The translations under genes were made by a program, and so were the position numbers. From assembly GCA_046710445.1 (NCBI GenBank), contig JBKEHD010000010.1:1-33395 (forward strand): a DNA stretch of 33,395 bases, in the 5' to 3' direction. Of this stretch, positions 1 to 8,367 are shown in pieces. The stretch's first letter is position 1, and every line of letters starts with the position of its first letter. This DNA is from JBKEHD01 sp046710445 (GTDB lineage: Bacteria > Pseudomonadota > Alphaproteobacteria > Rickettsiales > Midichloriaceae). The notes under the pieces were generated by a model. The model searched no databases and had not been told where the DNA came from. It worked only from the letters and a program-made list of their open reading frames with translations.

Positions 1-278
1 AGAAGACCTTCTTGCGCAAAATACATTCTAAGGGAAAGCGTTTTATCCACAGGAACAAGAATTTGAGAATTTCCTTCCAAAACTTGATGCGGTACACCCA
101 GGGATTGTAATTTTAATACCACTATATTGCCGTCTTGTTCACTAAGATTGCTATATAATGTGCTTAAAGCTGGTTTAGATATTATATTTATGAAATAAAA
201 TAAAAACCCTAAGATAACTACTACTGACGCTCCAAGAGATATTAATTTATTTTTACTAAGATTTTTTAAAAATTCCAT
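1..278 (-). CDS. fliF: Flagellar M-ring protein FliF, N-terminal part (runs off the window)
   Basis: FliF forms the MS-ring, the inner-membrane base on which the flagellar export gate and rotor are built. Only the first 92 codons are visible. Reading the minus strand from the ATG at 278 gives a short basic N-terminus, one hydrophobic segment (about residues 13-32), and then the FliF N-terminal ring-building domain. That domain is recognisable from LYSNLSEQDG followed by a VPVDKTLSLRMYFAQEGL-type stretch; family members read LYSNL...VPADKV..LR..LA.EGLP. The remaining several hundred residues lie beyond base 1. It sits 77 bp downstream of murA in the same direction, with a possible promoter of its own in that gap. 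Its position beside murA rather than in a large flagellar operon fits a lineage with scattered flagellar genes. Identification is from motif recognition and is fairly secure. Confidence 0.85.
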   Translation of the reverse strand, partial: MEFLKNLSKNKLISLGASVVVILGFLFYFINIISKPALSTLYSNLSEQDGNIVVLKLQSLGVPHQVLEGNSQILVPVDKTLSLRMYFAQEGL

Positions 279-302
279 AACAGCCAAAAAAATACACAAT
301 AC

Positions 303-330
303 ATCCTAGCACACTTAAAAAGTTAATCAA
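303..330 (-). promoter_or_regulatory. Possible sigma-70-type promoter for fliF
   Basis: On the minus strand, TTGATT (330-325), a 16-base spacer and TAGGAT (308-303) lie about 25 bases upstream of the fliF ATG, in the murA-fliF gap. The boxes match the consensus imperfectly, and chance matches are common in AT-rich DNA. Confidence 0.35.
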
Positions 331-355
331 ATCCAAAAAGTATTTATATTGATTT

Positions 356-1690
356 TTATATGTCAGTTTTTTTTATGCTGTTTAAGATAATGTTTGTATC
401 TTTTAATTTGGTAACTAAATCTCCATACCCTCTTTCAATTTGCTCTACTGCTCTAAGATTCGTAACTCCTTCTGCCATCACAGCAGCAATTAAATAGGCA
501 AGTCCGGCTCTTAAATCTGGAATAGTAATTGGATCTTTTATGGCAGTTAATTTAGTGGGTCCATGTATTAGGGCACTATGCATATGGTCTTGCCCATGAT
601 AACGACATTTTACAGAACCTAAGCAAGATGTAACTACTTCAGTTTTAGCTCCCAATTCATTCAACACTTCTAAATATCCAAAGCGTTTTTCATAAACGGT
701 TTCGTGGATCACCGAGGTACCGTTTGCTTGAGTTAAAATTGTTGCAAATGGTTGTTGCCAATCAGTTGAAAAACCAGGGTAAACATCTGTTTCTATTTCT
801 GTTGATTGTAAAGGACCTTGCCTAAAAAATAATATGCTATTGTTTTTTATAAATTTAAACCCACCACCTATTTTTGTGTAATGAGATAAAAAATTCGCAA
901 GTAGTCCAGGATATATTCCAGACACTTCAATTTCACCATCTGAAGCACATGCTAATGAGGCCCAAGAAGCAGCTTCTATTCTATCTCCTATTAAAAAGAA
1001 ATTTGTTCCATGCAATTTTTCTACCCCTCTTATAACAAGAGTTCTGTTTTCAGATACAAATATTATAGCTCCCATAGAGCGTAACATTGTAATTAATTCC
1101 ATTATTTCAGGTTCGATAGCTATGTTTTTTATTACACTTGTTCCTTGTGCTAGTACCCCTAGAAACAAGCATGTTTCCGTTGCTCCAACAGAAGGGTATG
1201 GTAAATTTATATGGCATGCCTTAAGTTTTGATTGGCAGTACGCAGTATATTTATCACTCTTTTTTTCTACTTTTCCGCCAAAATTTTCAATAGCGTTTAA
1301 ATGATACTCTACATTTCGTGTACCTATATGATCACCCCCAACTATTGGTACACTAGCTTCTTTAAATTTATGTAATAATACCCCTAATAATAAAATTGGA
1401 ATCCTATTCGTTTTGCTATCTGGGATAGAAACTTCATTATTGTACATTTTTGATGAATCTATAATCATCTTATGGTTGTCTTTATCCCAATTTATCTCAA
1501 CGCCTGCAGAAATAAGTAAATTTTTTGTTATTTCAACATCACCTATATTAGGAACATTGTTTAAAATTGTTGGATGATTTGATAAGGTTGCAGCGACCAT
1601 AGCCTTGGTAGTTAGATTTTTAGCTCCCATGCATTGTATAAATCCACGGATGGGTGTGCCACCTTCAACGGTATAAGAAAAATTTGTCAT
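356..1690 (-). CDS. murA: UDP-N-acetylglucosamine 1-carboxyvinyltransferase MurA, Asp in place of catalytic Cys
   Basis: MurA transfers enolpyruvate from PEP to UDP-GlcNAc, the first committed step of peptidoglycan synthesis in the cytoplasm. At 444 residues it is slightly longer than E. coli MurA (419). The substrate lysine is in GAKNLTTKA (K24, N25). The mobile loop reads IVGGDHIGTRN, with R125 matching E. coli R120. Other conserved residues are D310 in FSTDW (general-base position), R394 in PDLRAG and R420 in IERGY. The loop residue that is normally the fosfomycin-reactive Cys is Asp120. The same Cys-to-Asp change is known in mycobacterial and chlamydial MurA, which remain active and resist fosfomycin. 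The gene starts 14 bp after the phosphohexomutase stop, so it is probably co-transcribed. The protein diverges from well-studied MurA in several places, but the fold-defining motifs are intact. Confidence 0.92.
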   Translation of the reverse strand: MTNFSYTVEGGTPIRGFIQCMGAKNLTTKAMVAATLSNHPTILNNVPNIGDVEITKNLLISAGVEINWDKDNHKMIIDSSKMYNNEVSIPDSKTNRIPILLLGVLLHKFKEASVPIVGGDHIGTRNVEYHLNAIENFGGKVEKKSDKYTAYCQSKLKACHINLPYPSVGATETCLFLGVLAQGTSVIKNIAIEPEIMELITMLRSMGAIIFVSENRTLVIRGVEKLHGTNFFLIGDRIEAASWASLACASDGEIEVSGIYPGLLANFLSHYTKIGGGFKFIKNNSILFFRQGPLQSTEIETDVYPGFSTDWQQPFATILTQANGTSVIHETVYEKRFGYLEVLNELGAKTEVVTSCLGSVKCRYHGQDHMHSALIHGPTKLTAIKDPITIPDLRAGLAYLIAAVMAEGVTNLRAVEQIERGYGDLVTKLKDTNIILNSIKKTDI

Positions 1691-1704
1691 GTTATAAAGT
1701 TATT

Positions 1705-3105
1705 TTATTGGTAAATATTTAGACCAAGAAATGAGAGTATATTAGATAAATCTTTGAATATAAAGTGAAAATTGCTTTTAGAGTAACCTTCGAATCTAAC
1801 TATTAAAATTTTTTCAGTATTAGAAGCTCTTATTATCCACCAACCTTGTTTGTTATCCACCCTAACACCATCTAAATCACAATATTTTTTTTTAGCTGCA
1901 TCTAATATTTTTTTTATCTTAGCAATACATGAAAATTTATTATCAACCTTCACTTTAATTTCTTTAGATAAATATTCTTTAGATAATGAACGTAAATATT
2001 CCTTATTATAATTATCTGCTAATAGGTAAATTAATTTACTAGCAGCAAATAATGCATCATCAAATCCATAATAATTTTCTGAAAAATATAGATGGCCACT
2101 TACTTCTCCAGCAAGTAATGCTTTGTGATTTTTTAAGTTGTTTTTTATTATAGAATGACCAGTTTTGGAAATTAATATTTTTGCCCCAAGTTTTTCAATT
2201 TCATCTATATAACTCTTGCTTGCTTTGATATCCGTTATAATTTTTGCATTTTTATGTCTTGTTAATAAATCTTTTGTGAATAAGCATAGAAGTTGGTCAC
2301 CTAAATAAATTTTATTCTGCTTATCTACGACTAATAATCTATCAGCATCTTCATCTAGTACGAAGCCGTAATCGCAATTTGATTTTTTAATGAAATTTTT
2401 TATAGTATCTAGCTTTGAGTCTGTGTTTGTAGAGTTATGTGAATTGATGTTTTCTATTATATAATGTATTCCAGGCAATAATTTTATCATCTTTTCCACA
2501 AAGTATCTGGATACACCACCATTTAAATCCCAAGCTACTTTTATGTGATTAATAGAATCTGTATTGTGATCCGTATAAAAATGTGTTTTTGGATTGGTTA
2601 TATGTTCAATATATTTGTTTTTTATATCTATTTCCTTTCTTACCGTACCTTTTTTTGATAAATTTAAATCGTCAATAGATTGAGGTTGCAATAATTTTTC
2701 TATCTCTTTCCCGTAAATATATTTTTTATTGGTAACAATTTTGAATCCATTATAATTGGATGAATTATGAGATGCTGTGACCACAATGCCGGAGGTAGAA
2801 TTTTGAATTTCATTGCATGAATAATATAAAAGAGGGGATGTAGCGTAACCCAAATCGATCACATTTAATCCTACGTCTACAAGTCCTTTTTCTAATTCTT
2901 TTTTTAAAATAGGTGAGCTAGATCTGTTATCACAAGCGATATTTACAGAAGAAGCCTGATAATGCTGTTTTATATAATTGCCAAATGCACAACCAAAAAA
3001 GTATGCGTCTTCAGAAAAAAGTGTTTCTTGAAATACGCCTCTAATATCGTAATATTTAATCAATGATTCATGAAATCTATGATACCTCTTTTCCTTTAGA
3101 TGCAT
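1705..3105 (-). CDS. Phosphomannomutase/phosphoglucomutase (alpha-D-phosphohexomutase)
   Basis: This 466-residue enzyme moves a phosphate between C1 and C6 of hexoses and would supply sugar-1-phosphates for envelope glycans. The four family loops are present. The phosphoserine loop VVTASHNSSNYNG has the catalytic Ser at 112. The metal loop is DEDADRLLVVD (family DGDADR). The sugar-specificity loop is GEVSGHLYF (family GEMSGH). The C-terminal phosphate-binding loop is RASNTEKILIVRFEG. The loops place it in the PMM/PGM (AlgC/ManB) group rather than GlmM, but do not settle mannose versus glucose, so no symbol is given. The ATG at 3105 overlaps the bolA 3' end by 29 bp. It is kept because residues 8 onward align with the family's usual start before the YDIRG motif, and no later Met lies nearby. 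It is followed closely by murA. Confidence 0.88.
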   Translation of the reverse strand: MHLKEKRYHRFHESLIKYYDIRGVFQETLFSEDAYFFGCAFGNYIKQHYQASSVNIACDNRSSSPILKKELEKGLVDVGLNVIDLGYATSPLLYYSCNEIQNSTSGIVVTASHNSSNYNGFKIVTNKKYIYGKEIEKLLQPQSIDDLNLSKKGTVRKEIDIKNKYIEHITNPKTHFYTDHNTDSINHIKVAWDLNGGVSRYFVEKMIKLLPGIHYIIENINSHNSTNTDSKLDTIKNFIKKSNCDYGFVLDEDADRLLVVDKQNKIYLGDQLLCLFTKDLLTRHKNAKIITDIKASKSYIDEIEKLGAKILISKTGHSIIKNNLKNHKALLAGEVSGHLYFSENYYGFDDALFAASKLIYLLADNYNKEYLRSLSKEYLSKEIKVKVDNKFSCIAKIKKILDAAKKKYCDLDGVRVDNKQGWWIIRASNTEKILIVRFEGYSKSNFHFIFKDLSNILSFLGLNIYQ

Positions 3106-3379
3106 GCAAATACTCTTCCCTATTCAATGCACTAATTCTTAGCGCATGTATTAACCCATATTCACATTTTAATATCTGATTTACTAACCTATGTCTAGAA
3201 ACTAAATTCATTTTTGCAAAATCCTCCGCTACTATAAAGAGCGAAAAATGTGTGTTTCCAGATCTTGCATCAATGTTATGATTAATATGTAAAGAAGATT
3301 CATCTTTTAGATTAATTTCTATAACATCTAGCTTTTCTTTTAATTTCGCAATTATTTTATATTTTATATCCTGAGGCAT
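3077..3379 (-). CDS. bolA: BolA family protein
   Basis: BolA-type proteins of about 100 residues pair with monothiol glutaredoxins in iron-sulfur cluster trafficking, and in some bacteria affect cell shape and stress responses. This 100-residue protein has the expected layout: an N-terminal helix (IAKLKEKLDVIEINLKDES), a His-bearing HINHN segment, and then GNTHFSLFIVAEDFAKM with the RHRLVNQIL helix and the terminal LIHALRISA strand. The invariant RHR...N and HAL motifs are clear. The start overlaps the upstream monooxygenase by 23 bp and the end overlaps the phosphohexomutase by 29 bp, so translational coupling is plausible. Confidence 0.9.
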   Translation of the reverse strand: MPQDIKYKIIAKLKEKLDVIEINLKDESSLHINHNIDARSGNTHFSLFIVAEDFAKMNLVSRHRLVNQILKCEYGLIHALRISALNREEYLHASKGKEVS

Positions 3380-4547
3380 AATTCATTATATATTTTTTTA
3401 CTGGTGTTATATTATTTATCAATCTCATTCCTTTTTTTCGTAATAAATTCATAAACATATTATGTGATGAAAATATAGAATTTATATTATGAGTTGAATT
3501 GATCATTAAATTAACATCAAACTCTCTCTCTTTCTCATATTCATCTAGTAATTGATTAGACCCTATATCAAGACCTAGTGATTTATAATTAATAATTAAA
3601 TTAACTAACGAGTCCACATCTCTTAATCCAAGATTCAACCCTTGTCCTGCAATTGGATGTATTGAATGTAGTGAATCGCCACATAGTACCACTCTATTTT
3701 TATAATATTGATTGGCACGTATTAAATTAAGTGGAAAATAAGCGATTTTTGATTTTATATTTATTTTTCCTAAGTAGTTATTAAGTCGTTCTGCGACTAA
3801 GTATTCCACATCTTCAATTCTCATTGAGCTTACGATAGATCCCACTCCACTTTTTTCTGTCCAAACAATACAAGATTCTTTCCCTCCTTTTTTTGGAAGT
3901 AAAGCAAGTGGTCCTGAAGTAAAAAATTTCTCTAAAGCAATTCCTCCATGATCTTTTTCATGTTCAATATCAAATACTATAGCGTCTTGATTGTAGCTAC
4001 TATGTTGTGATGTTATTCTCTGCATCTCTTTGATTTTTGAAAACTTTCCTTCTGCAGATATAATCAATTTAGATTTTAATTTTAAATTGGTTTTTAACTC
4101 ACATATAGCGTGAGATTGCTCATGTTTTATAGATTCTATTTCATTTTCCGAAAAAAATGTAATATTTTTATGCTTTTGTGCTTCTGATAACAAGGAGTCT
4201 AAAATATAAGTTTCCTCAATCATGTATCCAAAACTTTCTAAATCCAATTCATCTGGGGAAAAGATCAATGAATCATTCCCAGTACTATCCTTGATTAATA
4301 TTTTATTTATAGGTTGTGAGTATTTTTCTATAGAGGAAAAAGCATCTGCTTTCTTGAAAATAGCTATTGAGCCAGAAGCTATAGCGAATAATCTGCCAGA
4401 AACATTATGATTATTTTTAGAAATAGTATTCAGATTTTTTTTATCTATTACGCATATCTTTATATTTTTTTTAGCCAACAAACATGCGAGTGTTAGACCT
4501 ATATACCCAGCTCCACTTATTACTATATCACATTCATGATCAATCAT
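3357..4547 (-). CDS. UbiH/UbiF/Coq6-family FAD-dependent monooxygenase
   Basis: This is a flavoprotein hydroxylase of about 396 residues, most likely acting on the aromatic ring during ubiquinone synthesis at the inner membrane. The N-terminal Rossmann motif is CDIVISGAGYIGLTLA, with an acidic residue ending the second strand (VIDKK). The mid-protein motif usually DGxxS reads AEGKFSKIK, a slight deviation. The FAD-binding GD motif is VVLCGDSLHSIHPIAGQGLN, followed by the characteristic LGLRDVDSLV helix. The family places hydroxyls at different ring positions and sequence alone does not say which, so no specific symbol is given. An earlier in-frame ATG at 4565 exists. The ATG at 4547 is preferred because it sits directly before the Rossmann strand and reduces the overlap with the RND gene from 26 to 8 bp. 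Confidence 0.85.
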   Translation of the reverse strand: MIDHECDIVISGAGYIGLTLACLLAKKNIKICVIDKKNLNTISKNNHNVSGRLFAIASGSIAIFKKADAFSSIEKYSQPINKILIKDSTGNDSLIFSPDELDLESFGYMIEETYILDSLLSEAQKHKNITFFSENEIESIKHEQSHAICELKTNLKLKSKLIISAEGKFSKIKEMQRITSQHSSYNQDAIVFDIEHEKDHGGIALEKFFTSGPLALLPKKGGKESCIVWTEKSGVGSIVSSMRIEDVEYLVAERLNNYLGKINIKSKIAYFPLNLIRANQYYKNRVVLCGDSLHSIHPIAGQGLNLGLRDVDSLVNLIINYKSLGLDIGSNQLLDEYEKEREFDVNLMINSTHNINSIFSSHNMFMNLLRKKGMRLINNITPVKKYIMNYASGYKI

Positions 4548-7500
4548 TTTTTCTAAAGGGATCAAATTTCTTTCCTATGAGTAGCAAACAAGGGGTGAAA
4601 AATAAAGTCAATATCGTTGCAAATGTTAATCCCCCAGCAATAGAAGTTGATAATTGCCTCCACCATTGGCTTGAAGGAGCATCGTAACTTATATCTCTGC
4701 TGAAAAAATTTATTGTGAGACCAAATATCATGGGCAATAAACCTAGTATAGCTGTTGCTGCTGTCAATAATATTGGACGTAATCTTTGTACGCCTGCTCT
4801 AACAATTGAATCCTCTACAGTATGCCCTTTTTTTCTTAAAAATTGATAAGTATCAATAAATAATATGTTGTTATTCAATACTATGCCAGAAAGAGCGATC
4901 ACACCTATTCCACACATCACTATTCCAAAAGGTTGCCATGTTACGAGTAATCCAATTAATACCCCAACAGTAGAAAGAAAAACAGCGCTCATAACAACTA
5001 TCGTGTGGTAAAAAGAATTAAATTGTATCAGCATAATCATGAACATCATCATAATAGCAACGAAAAAAGCTTTGAATAAAAATTCTGAAGATTCTTTTTG
5101 ATCTTCACTCTCGCCTTTGAATTTATATATTATCCCTTCTTCCATATTTTGATCTAGCCATTTTTTTAATTCAGTTATTTTTTCATCAACCAACACTCCT
5201 TTTTCTACATCAGCTTTTATGCTAACAACAGTTTGACCATCTACCATAGTTATTCTACTTACTTTATCAGCACTCTTTTTTGTTGAAAAATTGCTGATGG
5301 GTATAATGCTCTTATCCCTATTAGTGATCTTTAAATTATTCAAAGAGCTGATTTTTCTATTTTCCTTATTGTATCTAAGCACTATATCTACTTCATCATC
5401 TGAATAATCTGGTCTGAAACTTGATAATTTAAATCCATCACTCATTAATCTTATATAGTTCCCTATTTCTTCAGTGGATAATTTGAATATTGAAGCTAAT
5501 TCTCTGTCTATATTAATTAACCAATCTATTCCAGGGTATGAGTTTGTGGTTTCTATATCCTTAAAGCCTTGGGTGTTTTCCATATGAAATTTTACTTTCT
5601 TAACGAAATTTGGAACTTTGTCGAAGCTTTTGGAGCTAAAATTTATATATATGGGTTTTGATGAAGATGGTCCTTTTTTTTCTGATAAAATTTCTATTTG
5701 CAGACCTTTGATAGAAGATAAATTTTTTCTAATATCATCGAATATTACAGAAGCTTTTCTCCTAGTTTTCCAGTGTTCCAACTCTAATTCAATAATACCA
5801 ACGGTATTTTGTGGAAAGGAGTTGCTTGTTTCAAAATTGCTGCTTTTTGAATAAAAAACCTTCACTTCTGATCGCATATTTAATATTTTATTTTCAACAA
5901 CTCTTGTCATTTCATCTCTTTCTTTTAAAGAAAAATCTCCAGTGGATTTTATAACTATTGTTGCATTATTGGGCTCTATCTTTGGGAAAAATTCAACTCC
6001 AGTACCAGAGATACCAAAGAATACGTATACTCCGATCAGTAGAGCAAATCCTGAAAAAACGAAAATCTTAGGTCTTTTTAAAACTTTAGTCAAAAGAGTG
6101 TGGTATTTTTTTGATAAGCCTATTAAATCATTGAGATCACCTTCTTCGGAAGCTTTCATAGCATTTATTGTTTTTATGGCAATTTTTTTAGGTTTGCCGA
6201 ATAATGGGCCTAAAGCTGGTTGAAAAAAAAGTGCAAATATCAATGAGTTTGTCAGTATTATTACTACTGTGATTGGCATGTATCTCATGAATTGTCCCAC
6301 AACACCTGGCCAAAATAGCAATGGAAGAAATACTACTATTTTTACTAATGTTGATGATAATATTGGCCAAAACATTCTGTTAGCTGCATTTACGAATGCG
6401 CTTTGCGTTTCCATTCCATCAATGATTTTTCTATCCGCGTATTCACTTACAACTATGGCATCATCCACTATCATGCCAATAGTAAGTATTAAGCTGAATA
6501 AAACAACGACGTTTAAAGTGTATCCAGAGATTTCCAAAATCAATATTCCTATCAAAAATGAAGAGGGGATAGATAAAGCAATTAATATTGATGACCTTAC
6601 TCCAACAGACAACATAACTACTAATACAACGAAAATAGTAGCGAGTATGATTCCATTTTCTAGGTCATACACCATATCTATTATGTTTTCTGATTCATCT
6701 TGTGAATAATTGATATCAAGATTTTTTGGAAAATATTGTTGCTCCTCCTTAATCAAATTTTTCACATCCTTAACTGTAGATATGATATTTGTTCCTGTTC
6801 TCTTGGTTATTTCAAGAACGATAGACGGTTTGCCATTAAATCTTGCGATGTAGTTGGGGTCTTTATATGTTTTTTTTATTTGAGCTATATCCTTCAATTT
6901 TACAATGGTATTATTGTGTACCATTATTGGGAAATTCTCTAAATCAGCATAATCTTTAATTATACTTGGTATTTTAAGTGAAAAAGATCCGCCATCATTT
7001 TTGATTTTTCCAACGGGGATAAGTGTGTTATTTGACCCTATTATTTTTGATAGATCATTTATATTAAGTTTATAAAATTCTAACGTTTCTGGTGATACTA
7101 AAATCTCAACAATATCTTTTTGATCTCCGCTAATTTCAACAGATAAAACATTTGGAATGCCTTCTAGTTTATCCTTTAATTTTCTTGCTATTTTAATTAA
7201 TGAATCTTTGGATATATCACCTGAAAGAATCACATTTAGTATCGGCATTAAGCTCAAATTTATCTCTTTGATAATAGGTTTCTTTGCATCTTTGGGCAAT
7301 TCATGCTCTGTGTCATTTGTTTTTGCACGTACATCATTAAGAGCTTTATTGGTATCTAAGCCTGCTAAAAATTCTAAAATTATTACCCCACTTCCTTCGT
7401 ATGCATAAGATTTTATTTCTTTTACATTATCTATGGATTTTAAGCCCATCTCCATAGGTTTGAGTAATAACCTTTGTGCGTCTTCAGGAGAAATACCATC

Positions 7501-7656
7501 TTGTTGTATAAGTATATAAATAATAGGTATTTTTATATCTGGTGCATCTTCTTTTGGGATAGAGACGTATGAAAAATACCCCCAAATTACAGCAAGCAAT
7601 AAGAAAAACAACGTAGCACGTTTCTTTTCAGTAAATTTTTTAATAATGCTTTCCAT
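4540..7656 (-). CDS. RND-family efflux permease (HAE1/AcrB-like)
   Basis: This 1038-residue inner-membrane pump protomer should use proton flow to export hydrophobic compounds. It shows the RND duplication. TM1 (residues 14-32) is followed by a periplasmic porter domain with the SPEDAQRLLLKPME helix. TM2-6 follow, including LTIGMIVDDAIVVSEYADR, where D398-D399 are the paired proton-relay aspartates of TM4. After the loop helix and TM7 comes a second periplasmic domain, then TM8-12 (IVLNNNILFIDTY, RLRPILLTAATAILG). RND pumps normally need a membrane-fusion protein and an outer-membrane channel. Neither is adjacent here; the only upstream partner is a 98-residue single-pass protein. The gene overlaps the next one and probably belongs to the 7961-356 transcription unit. 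The substrate cannot be read from sequence. Confidence 0.9.
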   Translation of the reverse strand: MESIIKKFTEKKRATLFFLLLAVIWGYFSYVSIPKEDAPDIKIPIIYILIQQDGISPEDAQRLLLKPMEMGLKSIDNVKEIKSYAYEGSGVIILEFLAGLDTNKALNDVRAKTNDTEHELPKDAKKPIIKEINLSLMPILNVILSGDISKDSLIKIARKLKDKLEGIPNVLSVEISGDQKDIVEILVSPETLEFYKLNINDLSKIIGSNNTLIPVGKIKNDGGSFSLKIPSIIKDYADLENFPIMVHNNTIVKLKDIAQIKKTYKDPNYIARFNGKPSIVLEITKRTGTNIISTVKDVKNLIKEEQQYFPKNLDINYSQDESENIIDMVYDLENGIILATIFVVLVVMLSVGVRSSILIALSIPSSFLIGILILEISGYTLNVVVLFSLILTIGMIVDDAIVVSEYADRKIIDGMETQSAFVNAANRMFWPILSSTLVKIVVFLPLLFWPGVVGQFMRYMPITVVIILTNSLIFALFFQPALGPLFGKPKKIAIKTINAMKASEEGDLNDLIGLSKKYHTLLTKVLKRPKIFVFSGFALLIGVYVFFGISGTGVEFFPKIEPNNATIVIKSTGDFSLKERDEMTRVVENKILNMRSEVKVFYSKSSNFETSNSFPQNTVGIIELELEHWKTRRKASVIFDDIRKNLSSIKGLQIEILSEKKGPSSSKPIYINFSSKSFDKVPNFVKKVKFHMENTQGFKDIETTNSYPGIDWLINIDRELASIFKLSTEEIGNYIRLMSDGFKLSSFRPDYSDDEVDIVLRYNKENRKISSLNNLKITNRDKSIIPISNFSTKKSADKVSRITMVDGQTVVSIKADVEKGVLVDEKITELKKWLDQNMEEGIIYKFKGESEDQKESSEFLFKAFFVAIMMMFMIMLIQFNSFYHTIVVMSAVFLSTVGVLIGLLVTWQPFGIVMCGIGVIALSGIVLNNNILFIDTYQFLRKKGHTVEDSIVRAGVQRLRPILLTAATAILGLLPMIFGLTINFFSRDISYDAPSSQWWRQLSTSIAGGLTFATILTLFFTPCLLLIGKKFDPFRKND

Positions 7657-7664
7657 AAATAAAG

Positions 7665-7961
7665 CTATTTGTTAGGTTTTTTGTAATCTTGTTTTTCTAC
7701 TTTATCACGAACAGACGGTGGTAATTTTTCCTTCACAGAATTGTACACCAATTTTTCAACTGCACTGTATTCGTCATATTTTTTATTTTCATCTATCTTT
7801 ATTGTATATTTTGAATCAGGGTTTGGTGTACTACTTAGGGACTGATGATCAATTTTATTAATACGAGGTGAATTTTTGTTTTCAGAGTACTTTTTATATA
7901 CAAAAAATAGTATCAATAAGATAGAAGCGTACTTAACTAACTTACTTCTATAAAGAGACAT
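7665..7961 (-). CDS. Small single-pass membrane protein of unknown function
   Basis: I do not recognise this 98-residue protein. It has a short basic N-terminus, one hydrophobic helix (about residues 9-22, YASILLILFFVY) and a polar, lysine-rich, Pro/Asn-containing tail that would be periplasmic if the helix is a signal anchor. It has no lipobox and no second helix. The ATG at 7961 is supported by AGGTGA at 7972-7967, one of the few clear ribosome-binding sites in the window. The RND permease starts 8 bp after its stop, so the two are almost certainly co-expressed. It is far too small to be a normal membrane-fusion protein (about 350-400 residues). It could be a reduced adaptor remnant or an unrelated lineage-specific protein. 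Confidence 0.6.
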   Translation of the reverse strand: MSLYRSKLVKYASILLILFFVYKKYSENKNSPRINKIDHQSLSSTPNPDSKYTIKIDENKKYDEYSAVEKLVYNSVKEKLPPSVRDKVEKQDYKKPNK

Positions 7962-8023
7962 TTAGTTCACCTGTGAATTATTGAACTCTAGGGTATATAA
8001 TCAAAATATAAAATGCAATAGAA

Positions 8024-8047
8024 TTAATGAGAGTTACTTCTCATTAA
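8024..8047 (-). terminator. Short hairpin at the rsfS stop, possible weak terminator
   Basis: A perfect 9-bp stem (TTAATGAGA / TCTCATTAA) with a 6-base loop overlaps the rsfS stop codon. On the minus strand it is followed by T-rich but interrupted sequence. This is where the lon-rsfS message would end. The AT-rich stem makes it weak. Confidence 0.3.
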
Positions 8048-8364
8048 CCCCATAATCTTTCCAATTTGTACTTATCACGTGTTTCTTGCTTGAACACATT
8101 TATAATAATATCTCCTGCATCCATCAAAATCCATTCGCATTCATCATATCCCTCTGCTTTTGTGAATATGGCATGTTTTTCTTTTAAAAAATCAGAGATT
8201 CTATCAGATATACTCATTACATGTTTTGATGAAGTTCCAGTAACTATTATGGCCCTTTTAAATAAGGTGCTTTTTTTTTCAAGATTTAATGCAACGATGT
8301 CGTATGCGCCAAACTCTTCTAATTTTTCTTTTAAAGAAAGAATCATGTTTTCAATATTGTTCAT
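8044..8364 (-). CDS. rsfS: Ribosomal silencing factor RsfS (Iojap family)
   Basis: RsfS binds uL14 on the large ribosomal subunit and blocks subunit joining when nutrients are scarce. The 106-residue length is typical. Family signatures are the N-terminal helix followed by EFGAYDIVALNL (family K..DIVVLDL), IIVTGTSSKHVMSIS with the conserved TG.S..H, EGYDECEWILMDAGDIIINVF, and the ending ETRDKYKLERLWG (family ETR.FY.LE.LW). It begins 3 bp after the lon stop in the same direction, so it is likely translated from the lon message. Confidence 0.93.
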   Translation of the reverse strand: MNNIENMILSLKEKLEEFGAYDIVALNLEKKSTLFKRAIIVTGTSSKHVMSISDRISDFLKEKHAIFTKAEGYDECEWILMDAGDIIINVFKQETRDKYKLERLWG

Positions 8365-8367
8365 AGT

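Noticed and set aside
356..1690. EPSP synthase (AroA) instead of MurA
   Set aside because: The folds are related, but GAKN near the N-terminus, the GGD.IG.R loop and the C-terminal ERGY arginine are MurA features.
6269..6709. 146-codon open frame antisense to the RND permease
   Set aside because: It mirrors conserved membrane segments of the permease; no independent protein features.
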